From Gammaproteobacteria bacterium (GTDB taxonomy: Bacteria; Pseudomonadota; Gammaproteobacteria; Steroidobacterales; Rariloculaceae): a stretch of 64,000 nucleotides of DNA. The stretch is from NCBI GenBank assembly GCA_022819855.1, contig JAJEGN010000015.1:22960-86959 (forward strand), written 5' to 3'. The translations under genes and the position numbers were made by a program. The notes under the pieces are model-generated. The model ran no database searches. It saw only the letters and a list, made by a program, of their open reading frames with translations, and had not been told where the DNA came from. Numbering within the stretch: the first letter of the stretch is position 1; the number at the start of each line of letters is the position of its first letter. Below are positions 55,400-64,000 of the stretch, one piece after another.

Positions 55400-56434
55400 A
55401 TGCACCGGACCTTATCGGCCTCGCTCGCCACGTTCTTGTTATCGCCGGCGCTCGCCGCCGCCCACCACAGCGTCGCCGTCTGGTTCGACTCGAGCCAGCG
55501 GCAGGAACTCGAAGGCGTCGTCACCGAGATACGCTGGCAGAATCCGCATGTGCGGTTCTTCGTGCGCGCGCCGAACGCCGACGGCGAGGAAACGATCTGG
55601 GAGATCGAGACGCTTTCGGTCAGCGGGATCAGCCGCTGGGGCATCGGCCCGGAACTTCTCAACATCGGCGACCGCGTGCTCATCCATGGGGCGCCGTCCC
55701 GGCGCGGTTTCAACAACATCTTCGTGCGCAACCTGCTGTTGCCGAGCGGCCAGGAACTCGTGTTCGGCGGCGAGCCGCGCTATTCCGACGACGCGCTTCG
55801 GGGCGGAGAAACCATCGGCGCACGTGAAGGCGACGCTTCAAGGCCGGAACTCGGGGTATTCCGCGTCTGGAGTTCGGGCCGGGGCGGAGGCCAGGTGTTC
55901 CCGGAAACCTTCGACGCCGACTTCGACTTCAGCTACTACCCGCTGACCGAGTCAGCCGCGGCCGCGGTCGAGGCTTTCGACTATGTCGAGCAGGATCCGA
56001 CCAACGACTGTCGACCGAAGGGCATGCCGATCATCATGGAGCAGCCGTATCCGATGGAGTTCGTCGAACAGGACGACAGGATTCTGCTTCGCATCGAGGA
56101 ATACGATCTCGTGCGGACGATTCACATCGGCGACGCGCCCGATCCCGAGACGCAGGCCCCATCGCCGCTCGGTTACTCCGTCGGCCGCATGGAAGGCCGC
56201 GACCTCCTCGTCACGACGACGCGGATCAATTCCGGGACCTTCGACAGCGTCGGCGTGCCGCTGAGCCTAGAGGCCCGGCTCGAGGAACGCTTCGCACCGA
56301 GCGACGACGGTTCGACGCTCCAATACACGCTTGTCGTCGAGGATCCGGTCAATTTCACGGAACCCGTCGAGAGCGGCAAGCGCTTTATCTATAGGCCCGA
56401 AATAGCGGTCGAGCCGTTCAACTGCGTCGAGTAG
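55400..56434 (+). CDS. DUF6152-family secreted protein (copy 1)
   Basis: A 344-residue protein with a signal peptide ending in AAA-HHSVAVWFD; the His-His after cleavage is the family's signature and could bind a metal. The N-terminal roughly 100 residues form the DUF6152 domain (LEGVVTEIRWQNPHV, ISRWGIGPELLNIGDRV). The C-terminal half matches a beta-rich block with CRPKGMPIIM and VVEDPVNFTEP. GGAGGAA precedes the ATG. A paralogue is at 62342. Function unknown; a role in periplasmic metal or redox processes is only a guess. Confidence 0.85.
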   Translation: MHRTLSASLATFLLSPALAAAHHSVAVWFDSSQRQELEGVVTEIRWQNPHVRFFVRAPNADGEETIWEIETLSVSGISRWGIGPELLNIGDRVLIHGAPSRRGFNNIFVRNLLLPSGQELVFGGEPRYSDDALRGGETIGAREGDASRPELGVFRVWSSGRGGGQVFPETFDADFDFSYYPLTESAAAAVEAFDYVEQDPTNDCRPKGMPIIMEQPYPMEFVEQDDRILLRIEEYDLVRTIHIGDAPDPETQAPSPLGYSVGRMEGRDLLVTTTRINSGTFDSVGVPLSLEARLEERFAPSDDGSTLQYTLVVEDPVNFTEPVESGKRFIYRPEIAVEPFNCVE

Positions 56435-56467
56435 AGATCGCGTGGCGATCACGAGGAGATCAATGAA

Positions 56468-57547
56468 ATGAACGAGACGGTTTCACGTTTTTCGTTGCCG
56501 GGCAGCCAGTGCGGCCGATCCGCATTGCGATGCCTGACTGGCGACAGCCGTCCTGTCGCTGCGGCGCTGGCGAGGCGATGGCGGCGTGGGGAAGCGCATG
56601 CGAGATTATTGGCGGTCCTGTCGTGTCTCCTTGCCGCTGGCTGGTCCGCGAGCGCCGCCGCCCAGACCTGGACGGCGCCGTCCGAGGAAGAGCGCTGCCC
56701 GTCGCGTTGGGGAGCCGGCGACGAGCTCGGATCGGCCAATCACATGGGCACGGCGACGGTGATGCGCGCCGCGCAGCTCATCCGTGCCGGCGAGTTCGCG
56801 GATCTCGGTCACATGCTCAACGGCTCCATTCCGCTTGGCGCACGCCATTTCGATGTCTACATGAAGCCCATGTTCATGAATCCCGAGCCGAACCGGCGCG
56901 GCTCGAACGAGGAACTCGTCGTCGCGGAGATCGGTCAGGTCGGCACGCAGTTCGATGGCTTCAGCCACCAGACGATCGGCGGCTCGCTCTACAACTGCTT
57001 CGAGGTCGCCGACACGATGGGCCGCGACGGTTTCTCCCGGCTCGGCGTCGAAAACGTCGGCACGCTCATGACGCGCGGCGTGCTGCTCGACATCGCTGGA
57101 CTCAAGGGCGTGGACATGCTGCCCGTTGACTACGAGATCACCGCCGCGGACCTCGAAGACGAGCTTGCCCGCCATGAGCTCTCGATCGAGCCCGGCGACG
57201 CGGTGATCATCAACACGGGATGGGGCGTGTACTGGTACGAGGACCCCGCCCGCTTCATGGCTTCCGCACCCGGGATCGGCGTCGAGGCGGCGCAGTGGCT
57301 CGTCAGCCGCGACCCGATGCTCGTCGGAGCGGACAACCAGGCCGTCGAAATTCAGCCCAACCCGGACCCGGAACTGAGCCTGCCGGTGCACCAGATCATG
57401 CTCGTCGTCAACGGCATCCACCTGCTCGAGCGTCTCAAACTCGACGAACTCGTCGGTCGCGATGTGCATGAGTTCGCGCTCGTCCTGCAGCCGCTCAAGA
57501 TCGAGGGCGCTACGGGATCGACCGTCGCGCCGTCGGCGATCTGGTGA
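56468..57547 (+). CDS. Cyclase-family (KynB-like) metal-dependent hydrolase
   Basis: A 359-residue protein. The core (from about residue 80) has the family's RWGAGDELGSANHM opening, the metal motif variant GTQFDGFSH (classic form Gly-Thr-His-X-Asp), and VIINTGWGVYW. The Gln in place of the first motif His is a notable difference. The N-terminal 65 residues, ending in ASAAAQ, look like an unusually long signal peptide; starting later at an internal codon would shorten it. Family members hydrolyse N-formylkynurenine or isatin-like lactams. Substrate unknown here. Confidence 0.82.
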   Translation: MNETVSRFSLPGSQCGRSALRCLTGDSRPVAAALARRWRRGEAHARLLAVLSCLLAAGWSASAAAQTWTAPSEEERCPSRWGAGDELGSANHMGTATVMRAAQLIRAGEFADLGHMLNGSIPLGARHFDVYMKPMFMNPEPNRRGSNEELVVAEIGQVGTQFDGFSHQTIGGSLYNCFEVADTMGRDGFSRLGVENVGTLMTRGVLLDIAGLKGVDMLPVDYEITAADLEDELARHELSIEPGDAVIINTGWGVYWYEDPARFMASAPGIGVEAAQWLVSRDPMLVGADNQAVEIQPNPDPELSLPVHQIMLVVNGIHLLERLKLDELVGRDVHEFALVLQPLKIEGATGSTVAPSAIW

Positions 57548-57574
57548 TCGCGGCGTAAAGACCGGGCACGATGC

Positions 57575-57597
57575 CAACCCGCTTCCGGGCCGGGTTG
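57575..57597 (+). terminator. hairpin between the cyclase and permease genes
   Basis: CAACCCG / CGGGTTG with a 9-nt loop begins 28 bp after the stop codon. It is followed within two bases by TAGAAT (57599-57604), a possible -10 box for the permease gene. Both assignments are tentative. Confidence 0.4.
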
Positions 57598-57634
57598 CTA
57601 GAATGGCGCCGCCCAAGGGAGCAGCTTTCACCAC

Positions 57635-59368
57635 ATGGAAAGTACCAACCACGAGGTCCGCTACGAAGCGGACGACCGCCCGCCGCTCGGTCTGACCATT
57701 GGCCTCGGGGCCCAGTACACGGTCCTCGCGCTTGCCACCGTCGTACTGACGCCGGCCATCCTGATCACCACCGCCGGCGCAAGCGATGAGTACCTGAACT
57801 GGGCCGTATTCGGAGCGCTCGCCGTGAGTGGCGTGGCCACGATCGTGCAGGCGCTGCGCCTCGGGCGGATCGGCGCAGGCTACATCCTGGTCATGGGCAG
57901 CACGGCGGCCTTCCTGCCGATGAGCGTCACGGCGATCATGGAGGGTGGGCCCGCGCTGCTGGCCACGCTCATCGTCATGTCGTCCATGGTGCAGTTCCTG
58001 CTCGGCGCGAAGATGGCCGTGTTGCGGCGCGTGTTCACGCCGACCGTTGCCGGAACGGTCCTGATGCTCATCCCCGTGAGTATCGCGCCGATCATCTTCG
58101 ACAAGCTTACGGAGGCGCCCGCCGGCGCCCCCGAGGCCGCGGCGCCCGTCACCGGCATCGTCACGCTGGCGGTCGTAGTCCTGGTGGCGCTGCGCCTGTC
58201 CGGCGCCTGGCGCATCTGGGCGCCGGCCATCGGGCTCGCGGCCGGAGGGCTGACGGGGCTGGCCTTCGGCATCTACGACATCGAGCGGGTCGCGCAGGCG
58301 CCGTGGATCGGGCTGCCCGACTTCAGCGGCTACCCGGGCCTGGATCTCAACTTCGGCGGCGCGTTCTGGGCGCTGCTCCCGGGATTCATCATCGTGACCC
58401 TGGTTGGCGCGATGGACACCCTCGGCGACGCCATCGCCATCCAGCGCGCGTCGTGGCGCAAGCCGCGCGCCATCGACTTCCGCTCCATTCAGGGCGCCAT
58501 CAACGCGGACGGTTTCGGCAATCTGCTGTCGGGCATCGGGGGAACGGTTCCGAACACCACCTACGGCGCGAGTATCGCCATTGCGGAGCTCACCGGAGTC
58601 GCGTCGCGCGCCGTCGGCGTCTGGGTCGGGATCCTGTTCATCGTGTGTGCGTTCCTGCCGAAACTCGTGGCCCTGGTCGTTGCGTTGCCGGGCCCGGTAG
58701 CGGGCGCCTATCTCGCGATCATCGTGGCGCTGATCTTCGTTTTCGGCGTGAAGATCCTGACCAACGACGGTCTCGACTACCGCAAGAGCCTGATCGTCGG
58801 ATTCGCGTTCTGGGTGGGCCTCGCGTTCCAGTTCGACATGATCTATCCCGACCTCATCGAGGGATTCTGGGGCGACCTTCTGGGGCAGGGCATGACCGCC
58901 GGCGGGATCACGGTCATCCTCCTGTCGGGCTTTCTCGATCTCACGGGCAGTCGGCCCAGGCGTCTGCGGTCGACCCTCTCGATCGAATCACTGCCCGCGA
59001 TCGACGCTTTCCTGTGCGATTTCGCCGAGCGCATGCGCTGCGACGAGTCCATGACGAACCGTCTGCGGGCCGTCGCCGAAGAGGCGATGCACACGCTGCT
59101 CGGCGACGGCGAGTCGAGCCGCGAGCGGGATCTGCTGCTCGTCGCGAAGGCGGATGGCCGGTCGGCGGATCTCGAGTTCATCGCCGGCGGCGCGGACGAA
59201 AACCTGGAGGAGCAGCTCGCGATGCTGAGCGAGGGCGTGACGGACCTGCCCAACGAATCGGAAACGCCGCTGCGCCTGCTGCGGCACTACGCCACGTCCG
59301 TGCGCCACCAGCAATATCACGACACGGACATCGTGACGTTCCGGGTGGAACCGAAGGGTGCCGGCTAA
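57635..59368 (+). CDS. NCS2 nucleobase permease fused to a C-terminal HATPase-like domain
   Basis: A 577-residue protein. Residues about 20-440 are a xanthine/uracil permease with the NCS2 motifs GSTAAFLPMS, DTLGDAIAIQ and NTTYGASIAIAELTGVASR. Residues about 447-577 are soluble: SIESLPAIDAFLCDFAERM, LRAVAEEAMHTLL and a terminal DIVTFRVEP resemble the fold of RsbW/SpoIIAB-like anti-sigma serine kinases, although the ATP N-box asparagine appears absent. The fusion is unusual for NCS2 carriers. It lies next to, and convergent with, a NitT/TauT-type ABC transporter. Confidence 0.85.
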   Translation: MESTNHEVRYEADDRPPLGLTIGLGAQYTVLALATVVLTPAILITTAGASDEYLNWAVFGALAVSGVATIVQALRLGRIGAGYILVMGSTAAFLPMSVTAIMEGGPALLATLIVMSSMVQFLLGAKMAVLRRVFTPTVAGTVLMLIPVSIAPIIFDKLTEAPAGAPEAAAPVTGIVTLAVVVLVALRLSGAWRIWAPAIGLAAGGLTGLAFGIYDIERVAQAPWIGLPDFSGYPGLDLNFGGAFWALLPGFIIVTLVGAMDTLGDAIAIQRASWRKPRAIDFRSIQGAINADGFGNLLSGIGGTVPNTTYGASIAIAELTGVASRAVGVWVGILFIVCAFLPKLVALVVALPGPVAGAYLAIIVALIFVFGVKILTNDGLDYRKSLIVGFAFWVGLAFQFDMIYPDLIEGFWGDLLGQGMTAGGITVILLSGFLDLTGSRPRRLRSTLSIESLPAIDAFLCDFAERMRCDESMTNRLRAVAEEAMHTLLGDGESSRERDLLLVAKADGRSADLEFIAGGADENLEEQLAMLSEGVTDLPNESETPLRLLRHYATSVRHQQYHDTDIVTFRVEPKGAG

Positions 59369-59477
59369 AGCCAGTTGAGCATCGCGTCAGGGGCCGCGGT
59401 GGTCCCGCCGGACTTTGCCTGTCGGCCCACTGTACATCGCCACACAAACTGGCGCACACATAACCGTCCAAAGCGGA

Positions 59478-59520
59478 GTGTTTAAGAGTAAACGTTTAAG
59501 CTAAACAATAGCTTAAACAC
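59478..59520. terminator. A/T-rich nested inverted repeats between convergent genes
   Basis: GTTTAAGCTA (59494-59503) and TAGCTTAAAC (59509-59518) form a perfect 10-bp stem with a 5-nt loop. An outer pair GTGTTTAAG (59478-59486) and CTTAAACAC (59512-59520) competes for the same right arm. The A/T richness is exceptional for this DNA. Position between convergent stops suggests a bidirectional terminator, though an operator-like use cannot be excluded. Confidence 0.5.
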
Positions 59521-59536
59521 GAATTGACCTGCGCGG

Positions 59537-60330
59537 CTAGCTGATTCCGGTTTCGATCACCGACTCGTGCCACGGGATCATGAATCGCTTGATCCCGTTG
59601 ACCGCGAAGAACAGCAGCCAGCCGAGACCCGCCAACAGGATGATGACGGCGAAGAGTCGCGGCGCATCGAGCGCATTCAGGCTCACGACGACCATGTAGC
59701 CGAGCCCTTCGTTGCCGCCGAGATACTCGCCGACGATCGCGCCGATGAGCGCGAAGACGATCCCCACTTCCATGCCGGCGAAGACATACGGCAAGGTGCT
59801 GTGGAAGTCGAGCGAGCTGAACGTCTGCCATCGGTTCGCGTTGAGGCTGCGCATGACCTCGCGGTGACCGGGTTCCACCGAACGTACCCCGAGCAGGACG
59901 TTCAGCATGATCGGAAAGAACGCGAGAATCGCCGCGATGATGATCTTCGACGTGAGTCCGAAGCCGAACCAGATCACGAACAATGGAATCAGCGCGACCT
60001 TCGGGATGACCTGCAGCGCCACGACCAGCGGCCGCACGGCAAGCTCGAGCCAGAAAATGCGGCCGAGCACCGCGCCGACCACGACGCCCGTGACGAGCGC
60101 GAACCCGAAGCCCACAACCGTTTCGACGAGCGTGATCCGGGCGTGAACGAGCCAGGTATCCGGTTGGCGGAGGAACTCGAGCAGCGTCTGTGCCACGGCC
60201 TCGGGCGGGGGCAGCACGAACGGCGAAACGTCGAAGGCCGTGGTGCTGAGCTTCCAGACCACGACCGTCACGATGAGCAGCAGCGGCGTGCTGATCCAGG
60301 GCAGGAGCTTCATGAAGCGCTCGCGTTCCA

Positions 60331-60334
<4 letters not shown>
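59537..60334 (-). CDS. ABC transporter permease, NitT/TauT (SsuC-like) family
   Basis: A 265-residue inner-membrane protein with six hydrophobic segments. The coupling helix motif is EPGHREVMRSLNANRWQTF, followed by PYVFAGMEVGIVFALIGAIVGEY, as in SsuC/TauC/ThiX-type permeases. Its ATG overlaps the stop of the ATPase gene (ATGA). Together with the ATPase and Tat-exported binding protein it forms an importer of an organic anion or pyrimidine-like solute; the substrate is unknown. Confidence 0.9.
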
Positions 60335-61146
<812 letters not shown>

Positions 61147-61174
61147 GGAGGGGTGTTCGTCGTCAATCCGGTGG

Positions 61175-62221
61175 TCAGCCGGCGGGCACGAGTTCGTTCG
61201 TGAACCAGGCGTCCGGATCCAGACCGCCGTCGACCTGGCCGGCATTCACGAGTTCGAGATAGCCGGCGCGCCACTGGTCGGGGTCGGTTCTGAGCAACGA
61301 ACCCGGACCGCCCGCCGTCCAGGTGCGTCGGTATTCGTTCAGGCTGTCGACAGCGACGGCGGTGTCGTCGAGGGTGCCGAAGGAGTATATCTCCCGCACG
61401 ATGCGCAAAGTTTCGGCAAAGTCCTCGTCGGCGATCATGAAGTCGATCGCGCTGCGTATGGCAGCCAGGTATCGGCGCGCGATATCGGCATTCTCGACGA
61501 GGCCGGCTTCGGAGGTCATGTAGAGCTGCGCGCCGGATTCGATGAAGTCGCCAGGGTTGAGCGTGACCGTGTTGGGGGACTGCGATTCGAGAATCTTGGC
61601 CGTGTCGATGCTGACCATGAAGCCCGCGATGCGGCCCTGTTCGACGAGATTGAATACGCCCGGACCGAGGCCAACGACCTGACGATCGACGCTTTCGACA
61701 TCAAGGCCGGATGCCGCGATCATCAGGTTGAGCGTGATCTCCGATGAGCCGCCCTCCGACGGTATGCCGATCGTCTTGCCGACGAAATCGGCGGGTTCGC
61801 GCAACGGGTCGGCGGCACTGGAGACCAGGCGGATCGTGGAGCCCTTGATGACCGTGCCGATGTTCCTGATCGGCGCACCGCTGTTCGCCGCGTGACTCAC
61901 CGACTCGATCTGCCCGATGCGCGTCAGCGGCGCACTGCCCGCAAGCACGAGCTGGATCGCCTGCGCCGAACCGCGCGTCGATTGAAACGTAACGTCCAAT
62001 CCCTGGTCGGCGAAATAGCCGCCGGCGTCGGCGAGCAGTTCCGGCGTGAATGTCAGTGACGTAAGCGGCAGGATCGCAAGAAACGTCAGCGGATCGCCCG
62101 TGTCCGGCGTTTCGTCGCCGGCACAGGAAGTCAGCAGCACGCCGCTTGCTCCCGCCATGAGCGCCGAAGCGGAGCCCTGCAGCACGGTTCGGCGCGTGAG
62201 CCCTGGAGCGCGGATTGTCAT
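61175..62221 (-). CDS. ABC transporter substrate-binding lipoprotein (NMT1/SsuA-like), Tat-exported
   Basis: A 348-residue periplasmic protein. It carries a Tat signal (Arg10-Arg11 in LTRRTVLQG) ending in the lipobox LTSC with Cys33. The mature part has the type-II binding fold of the NMT1/THI5-like group (FADQGLDVTF, VGKTIGIPSEGGSSE). First gene of the transporter operon. The ligand could be a thiamine precursor, sulfonate, or aromatic compound; I cannot choose. Confidence 0.9.
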   Translation of the reverse strand: MTIRAPGLTRRTVLQGSASALMAGASGVLLTSCAGDETPDTGDPLTFLAILPLTSLTFTPELLADAGGYFADQGLDVTFQSTRGSAQAIQLVLAGSAPLTRIGQIESVSHAANSGAPIRNIGTVIKGSTIRLVSSAADPLREPADFVGKTIGIPSEGGSSEITLNLMIAASGLDVESVDRQVVGLGPGVFNLVEQGRIAGFMVSIDTAKILESQSPNTVTLNPGDFIESGAQLYMTSEAGLVENADIARRYLAAIRSAIDFMIADEDFAETLRIVREIYSFGTLDDTAVAVDSLNEYRRTWTAGGPGSLLRTDPDQWRAGYLELVNAGQVDGGLDPDAWFTNELVPAG

Positions 62222-62341
62222 CGTTGCGAACCCGTTCTGTTGAAGGTGCGGGCACAGTTTACCGTGTGGCGCACCGCATTTGTTCCCGTTGCCCGCCTAT
62301 TGGGTACACTAGCGGTCCAACTCCGCACGCGGGAGAACGCG

Positions 62342-63373
62342 ATGCGCAAGCTGATTGCCCTGTTCGCACTGCTCGGCCTCGCCCATGGCGCCGTCGCACA
62401 CCACAGCACGGTAGCCATCTACGACTCGAGCCGCACCATCGAGGTCACGGGCGTCGTCGAGGAAGTGTCGTGGCGCAACCCGCACGGGCGCCTGCTCCTG
62501 AGGAGTCAGGACGAGTCCGGCGAGGAGGTCGTCTGGGAAGCCGAGACGCCGGCGGTCGTCATACTCCGGATTCTCGGTATCGGCCAGGATCTCATCGAGG
62601 TCGGCGACCGCATCACGATCGCCGGAGCGCCCGCGCGCCGTTCGCCGAACGAGATGGCTGCCAACAACATTCTGCTCGCGAGCGGTTACGAACTGACTTT
62701 CGTCGCCAACGAGCCGCACTTTCAGGCCGGCAGGAACGGCAACCTCGTGGGTCGCAGTCTGGAACTCACCAATGTCGATGAGGCGATTGCCAGCGCGGAT
62801 GGCATCTTCCGGGTCTGGTCGACGAACATGGGCGACCCCGACGCGTTTCCGCTCTTCAAGGGCGGTTATCCCCTGACGGCGGCGGCCGAGGCCGTCGTTG
62901 CCGAATGGGACCCCGTGGACAACGAGTTGCTGCGTTGCGGCACCAAGGGACAGCCGTTGATCATGATCACGCCCGCGCCGGTCGAGTTCGTGCGCGACGG
63001 CGACCGGATACTCATGCGCATCGAGGAGTATGACTCGCTGCGGGTCATCCACATGAACGACGATGCCGTGCCGCCCCAAGAACACACCCAGATGGGGTTC
63101 TCGCGCGGTCGTTTCGACGGCGAGACCCTGATCGTTGAAACCGACCGCATCCAGGCGCAGTACTTCGATCCCGACGGCGTGCCGCAGAGCGAGCAGATGC
63201 GGACCGTCGAGCGCTTCACGCCGAGCGCCGACCACGACCGCCTCGACTACACCATCACGGTCACGGATCCGGTCTACTTCACCGAGCCGTTCGAGCTCAC
63301 GCGCTACTTCACCTGGAGGCCCGGAATGCACGTCGTTCCGTACGAGTGCCTCGAGCGTGACTGGAGCGGCTGA
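62342..63373 (+). CDS. DUF6152-family secreted protein (copy 2)
   Basis: A 343-residue paralogue of the protein at 55400. The signal peptide ends HGAVA-HHSTVAIYD, again exposing two histidines, and the same landmarks follow (VTGVVEEVSWRNPHG, GIGQDLIEVGDRI, CGTKGQPLIM, VTDPVYFTEPF). GGGAGA precedes the ATG at 62342. Divergent from the binding-protein gene with 120 bp between, where TACACT at 62305 could be a weak -10. Function unknown. Confidence 0.85.
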   Translation: MRKLIALFALLGLAHGAVAHHSTVAIYDSSRTIEVTGVVEEVSWRNPHGRLLLRSQDESGEEVVWEAETPAVVILRILGIGQDLIEVGDRITIAGAPARRSPNEMAANNILLASGYELTFVANEPHFQAGRNGNLVGRSLELTNVDEAIASADGIFRVWSTNMGDPDAFPLFKGGYPLTAAAEAVVAEWDPVDNELLRCGTKGQPLIMITPAPVEFVRDGDRILMRIEEYDSLRVIHMNDDAVPPQEHTQMGFSRGRFDGETLIVETDRIQAQYFDPDGVPQSEQMRTVERFTPSADHDRLDYTITVTDPVYFTEPFELTRYFTWRPGMHVVPYECLERDWSG

Positions 63374-63403
63374 CGAGATCACGATCGGGCGTTGGAGACA
63401 AGC

Positions 63404-64000
63404 ATGAACACGGGAACCTTGCTGGATCGCTGCGCAGCGGCGGGTGTTGCAGTATTGCTGGCCGGAGGCGCCCTCGCCCAGGCGCAGCGCGAACTGCCGC
63501 CCGTCGAACCCCCGCCCAGGGACTTCGCGACTGCCGAAGAGCACTACACCTTCCTCTACGAGCAGGCCGGCGGCGGCACCGAGCACACCATGGAGACGAT
63601 CCCCGTCTGGGACGGGCTCTGGTCGAGCGGCAGCAACTCCATGGCGACGATCTTTCTCGAAGGCGGCTCACGCCGCTCGGGCGGGACGATCCGGGAGGGC
63701 GTGCTTACGCCGCCCTACGAGGAACACTTCAGGGCCCGCCGCGCGGAGATGCAGGAATACGGACAGCAACGCTTCGACCGCCTGACGCGCTGCGAACACG
63801 CAGGCGCGGCGCGCTGGCTCTGGGAGCCCTACATCAAGGAATTCGTCAACATGCCGCACCAGTCCTGGTTCATGAACGACTTCATGGACGAGACCCGGCG
63901 CGTCTACATCGGCAAGGAACACGTCAACATCGAAGCGGCACACTCGCCGACGGGCGACATCATCGGGTTCTGGGACGACGACAAGCTGGTGATGTGGACC
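63404..64000 (+). CDS. Secreted protein of unknown function, 3' end cut by window edge
   Basis: The visible 199 residues start at an ATG with GGAGA 6 nt upstream and open with a signal peptide cut near ALA-QAQ. The mature part has regions such as TIPVWDGLWSSGSN, PPYEEHFRARRAEMQEY and QSWFMNDFMDETRRVY, seen in secreted proteins that accompany DUF6152 genes in related bacteria. No catalytic motif is recognised. It is 30 bp after the second DUF6152 gene and probably co-transcribed. Confidence 0.75.
   Translation, partial: MNTGTLLDRCAAAGVAVLLAGGALAQAQRELPPVEPPPRDFATAEEHYTFLYEQAGGGTEHTMETIPVWDGLWSSGSNSMATIFLEGGSRRSGGTIREGVLTPPYEEHFRARRAEMQEYGQQRFDRLTRCEHAGAARWLWEPYIKEFVNMPHQSWFMNDFMDETRRVYIGKEHVNIEAAHSPTGDIIGFWDDDKLVMWT

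Overview
The window is dense, high-GC DNA (mostly about 65% G+C by eye) from a Gram-negative bacterium. A two-copy Kdo transferase locus, an AsmA protein, a TonB-dependent receptor, Tat and lipoprotein signals, a cytochrome c' and periplasmic PQQ enzymes are all present. Gene content (two DUF6152-type secreted proteins, SpeA/AguA/AguB polyamine route, NitT/TauT-type ABC transporter, PQQ dehydrogenases, meta-cleavage genes) fits an environmental, probably marine, gammaproteobacterium. I cannot name the genus. I saw no rRNA, tRNA, insertion sequence, prophage or CRISPR array.

Layout. 1-7 kb: truncated PQQ sugar dehydrogenase, glyoxalase II, a YadG/YadH-like ABC exporter and a large AsmA-like protein. 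7-12 kb: aldo/keto reductase, an Nramp-related transporter lacking the canonical metal motifs, an AMP-forming acyl-CoA synthetase and an esterase. 12-18 kb: a molybdenum hydroxylase (MoCo, Tat-exported 2Fe-2S and 4Fe-4S/FAD subunits) followed by a 50-residue membrane peptide, a membrane cytochrome b and an unknown protein; this looks like a periplasmic dehydrogenase wired to the membrane. 18-21 kb: a secreted metallo-beta-lactamase-fold protein with two EF-hand loops, a lipoprotein cytochrome c' and a catalytically degenerate HtrA-PDZ protein. 21-28.5 kb: a homoprotocatechuate-like meta-cleavage cluster (FAH-family hydrolase/decarboxylase, CHMI isomerase, CHMS dehydrogenase, LigA/LigB-type dioxygenase, Bcr/CflA transporter, ACMSD-like amidohydrolase). 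28.6-35.7 kb: NYN-LOTUS protein, secreted AlgH, then a polyamine locus (aguA, deoxyhypusine-synthase-like gene, speA, aguB) in which speA and aguB are joined by a ladder of three 15-codon ORFs built from 44-bp repeats. 35.7-41 kb: a relic gene, a frameshifted TonB receptor, a 2OG-Fe(II) oxygenase-like gene and a methyltransferase. 41-44.2 kb: GIY-YIG, DUF1015, MaoC and PhzF genes.

44.4-49.7 kb is the most striking part: a five-gene operon waaA-like / kdsA / transaldolase-CBS fusion / kdsC-like / waaA. The fusion has an intact fructose-6-phosphate-aldolase-type Schiff-base lysine and a C-terminal CBS pair of the kind found in arabinose-5-phosphate isomerase (KdsD). It sits exactly where KdsD would be needed, which suggests an alternative, aldolase-based supply of the aldose phosphate for a Kdo or Kdo-like sugar.

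49.7-64 kb: trxB, a dihaem cytochrome c with a PQQ alcohol dehydrogenase carrying a lanthanide-type Asp-X-Asp signature, HtpX, MtfA, a DUF6152 protein, a cyclase-family hydrolase, an NCS2 permease fused to a degenerate anti-sigma-kinase-like domain, a NitT/TauT-type ABC system, a second DUF6152 protein and a truncated secreted protein at the right edge.
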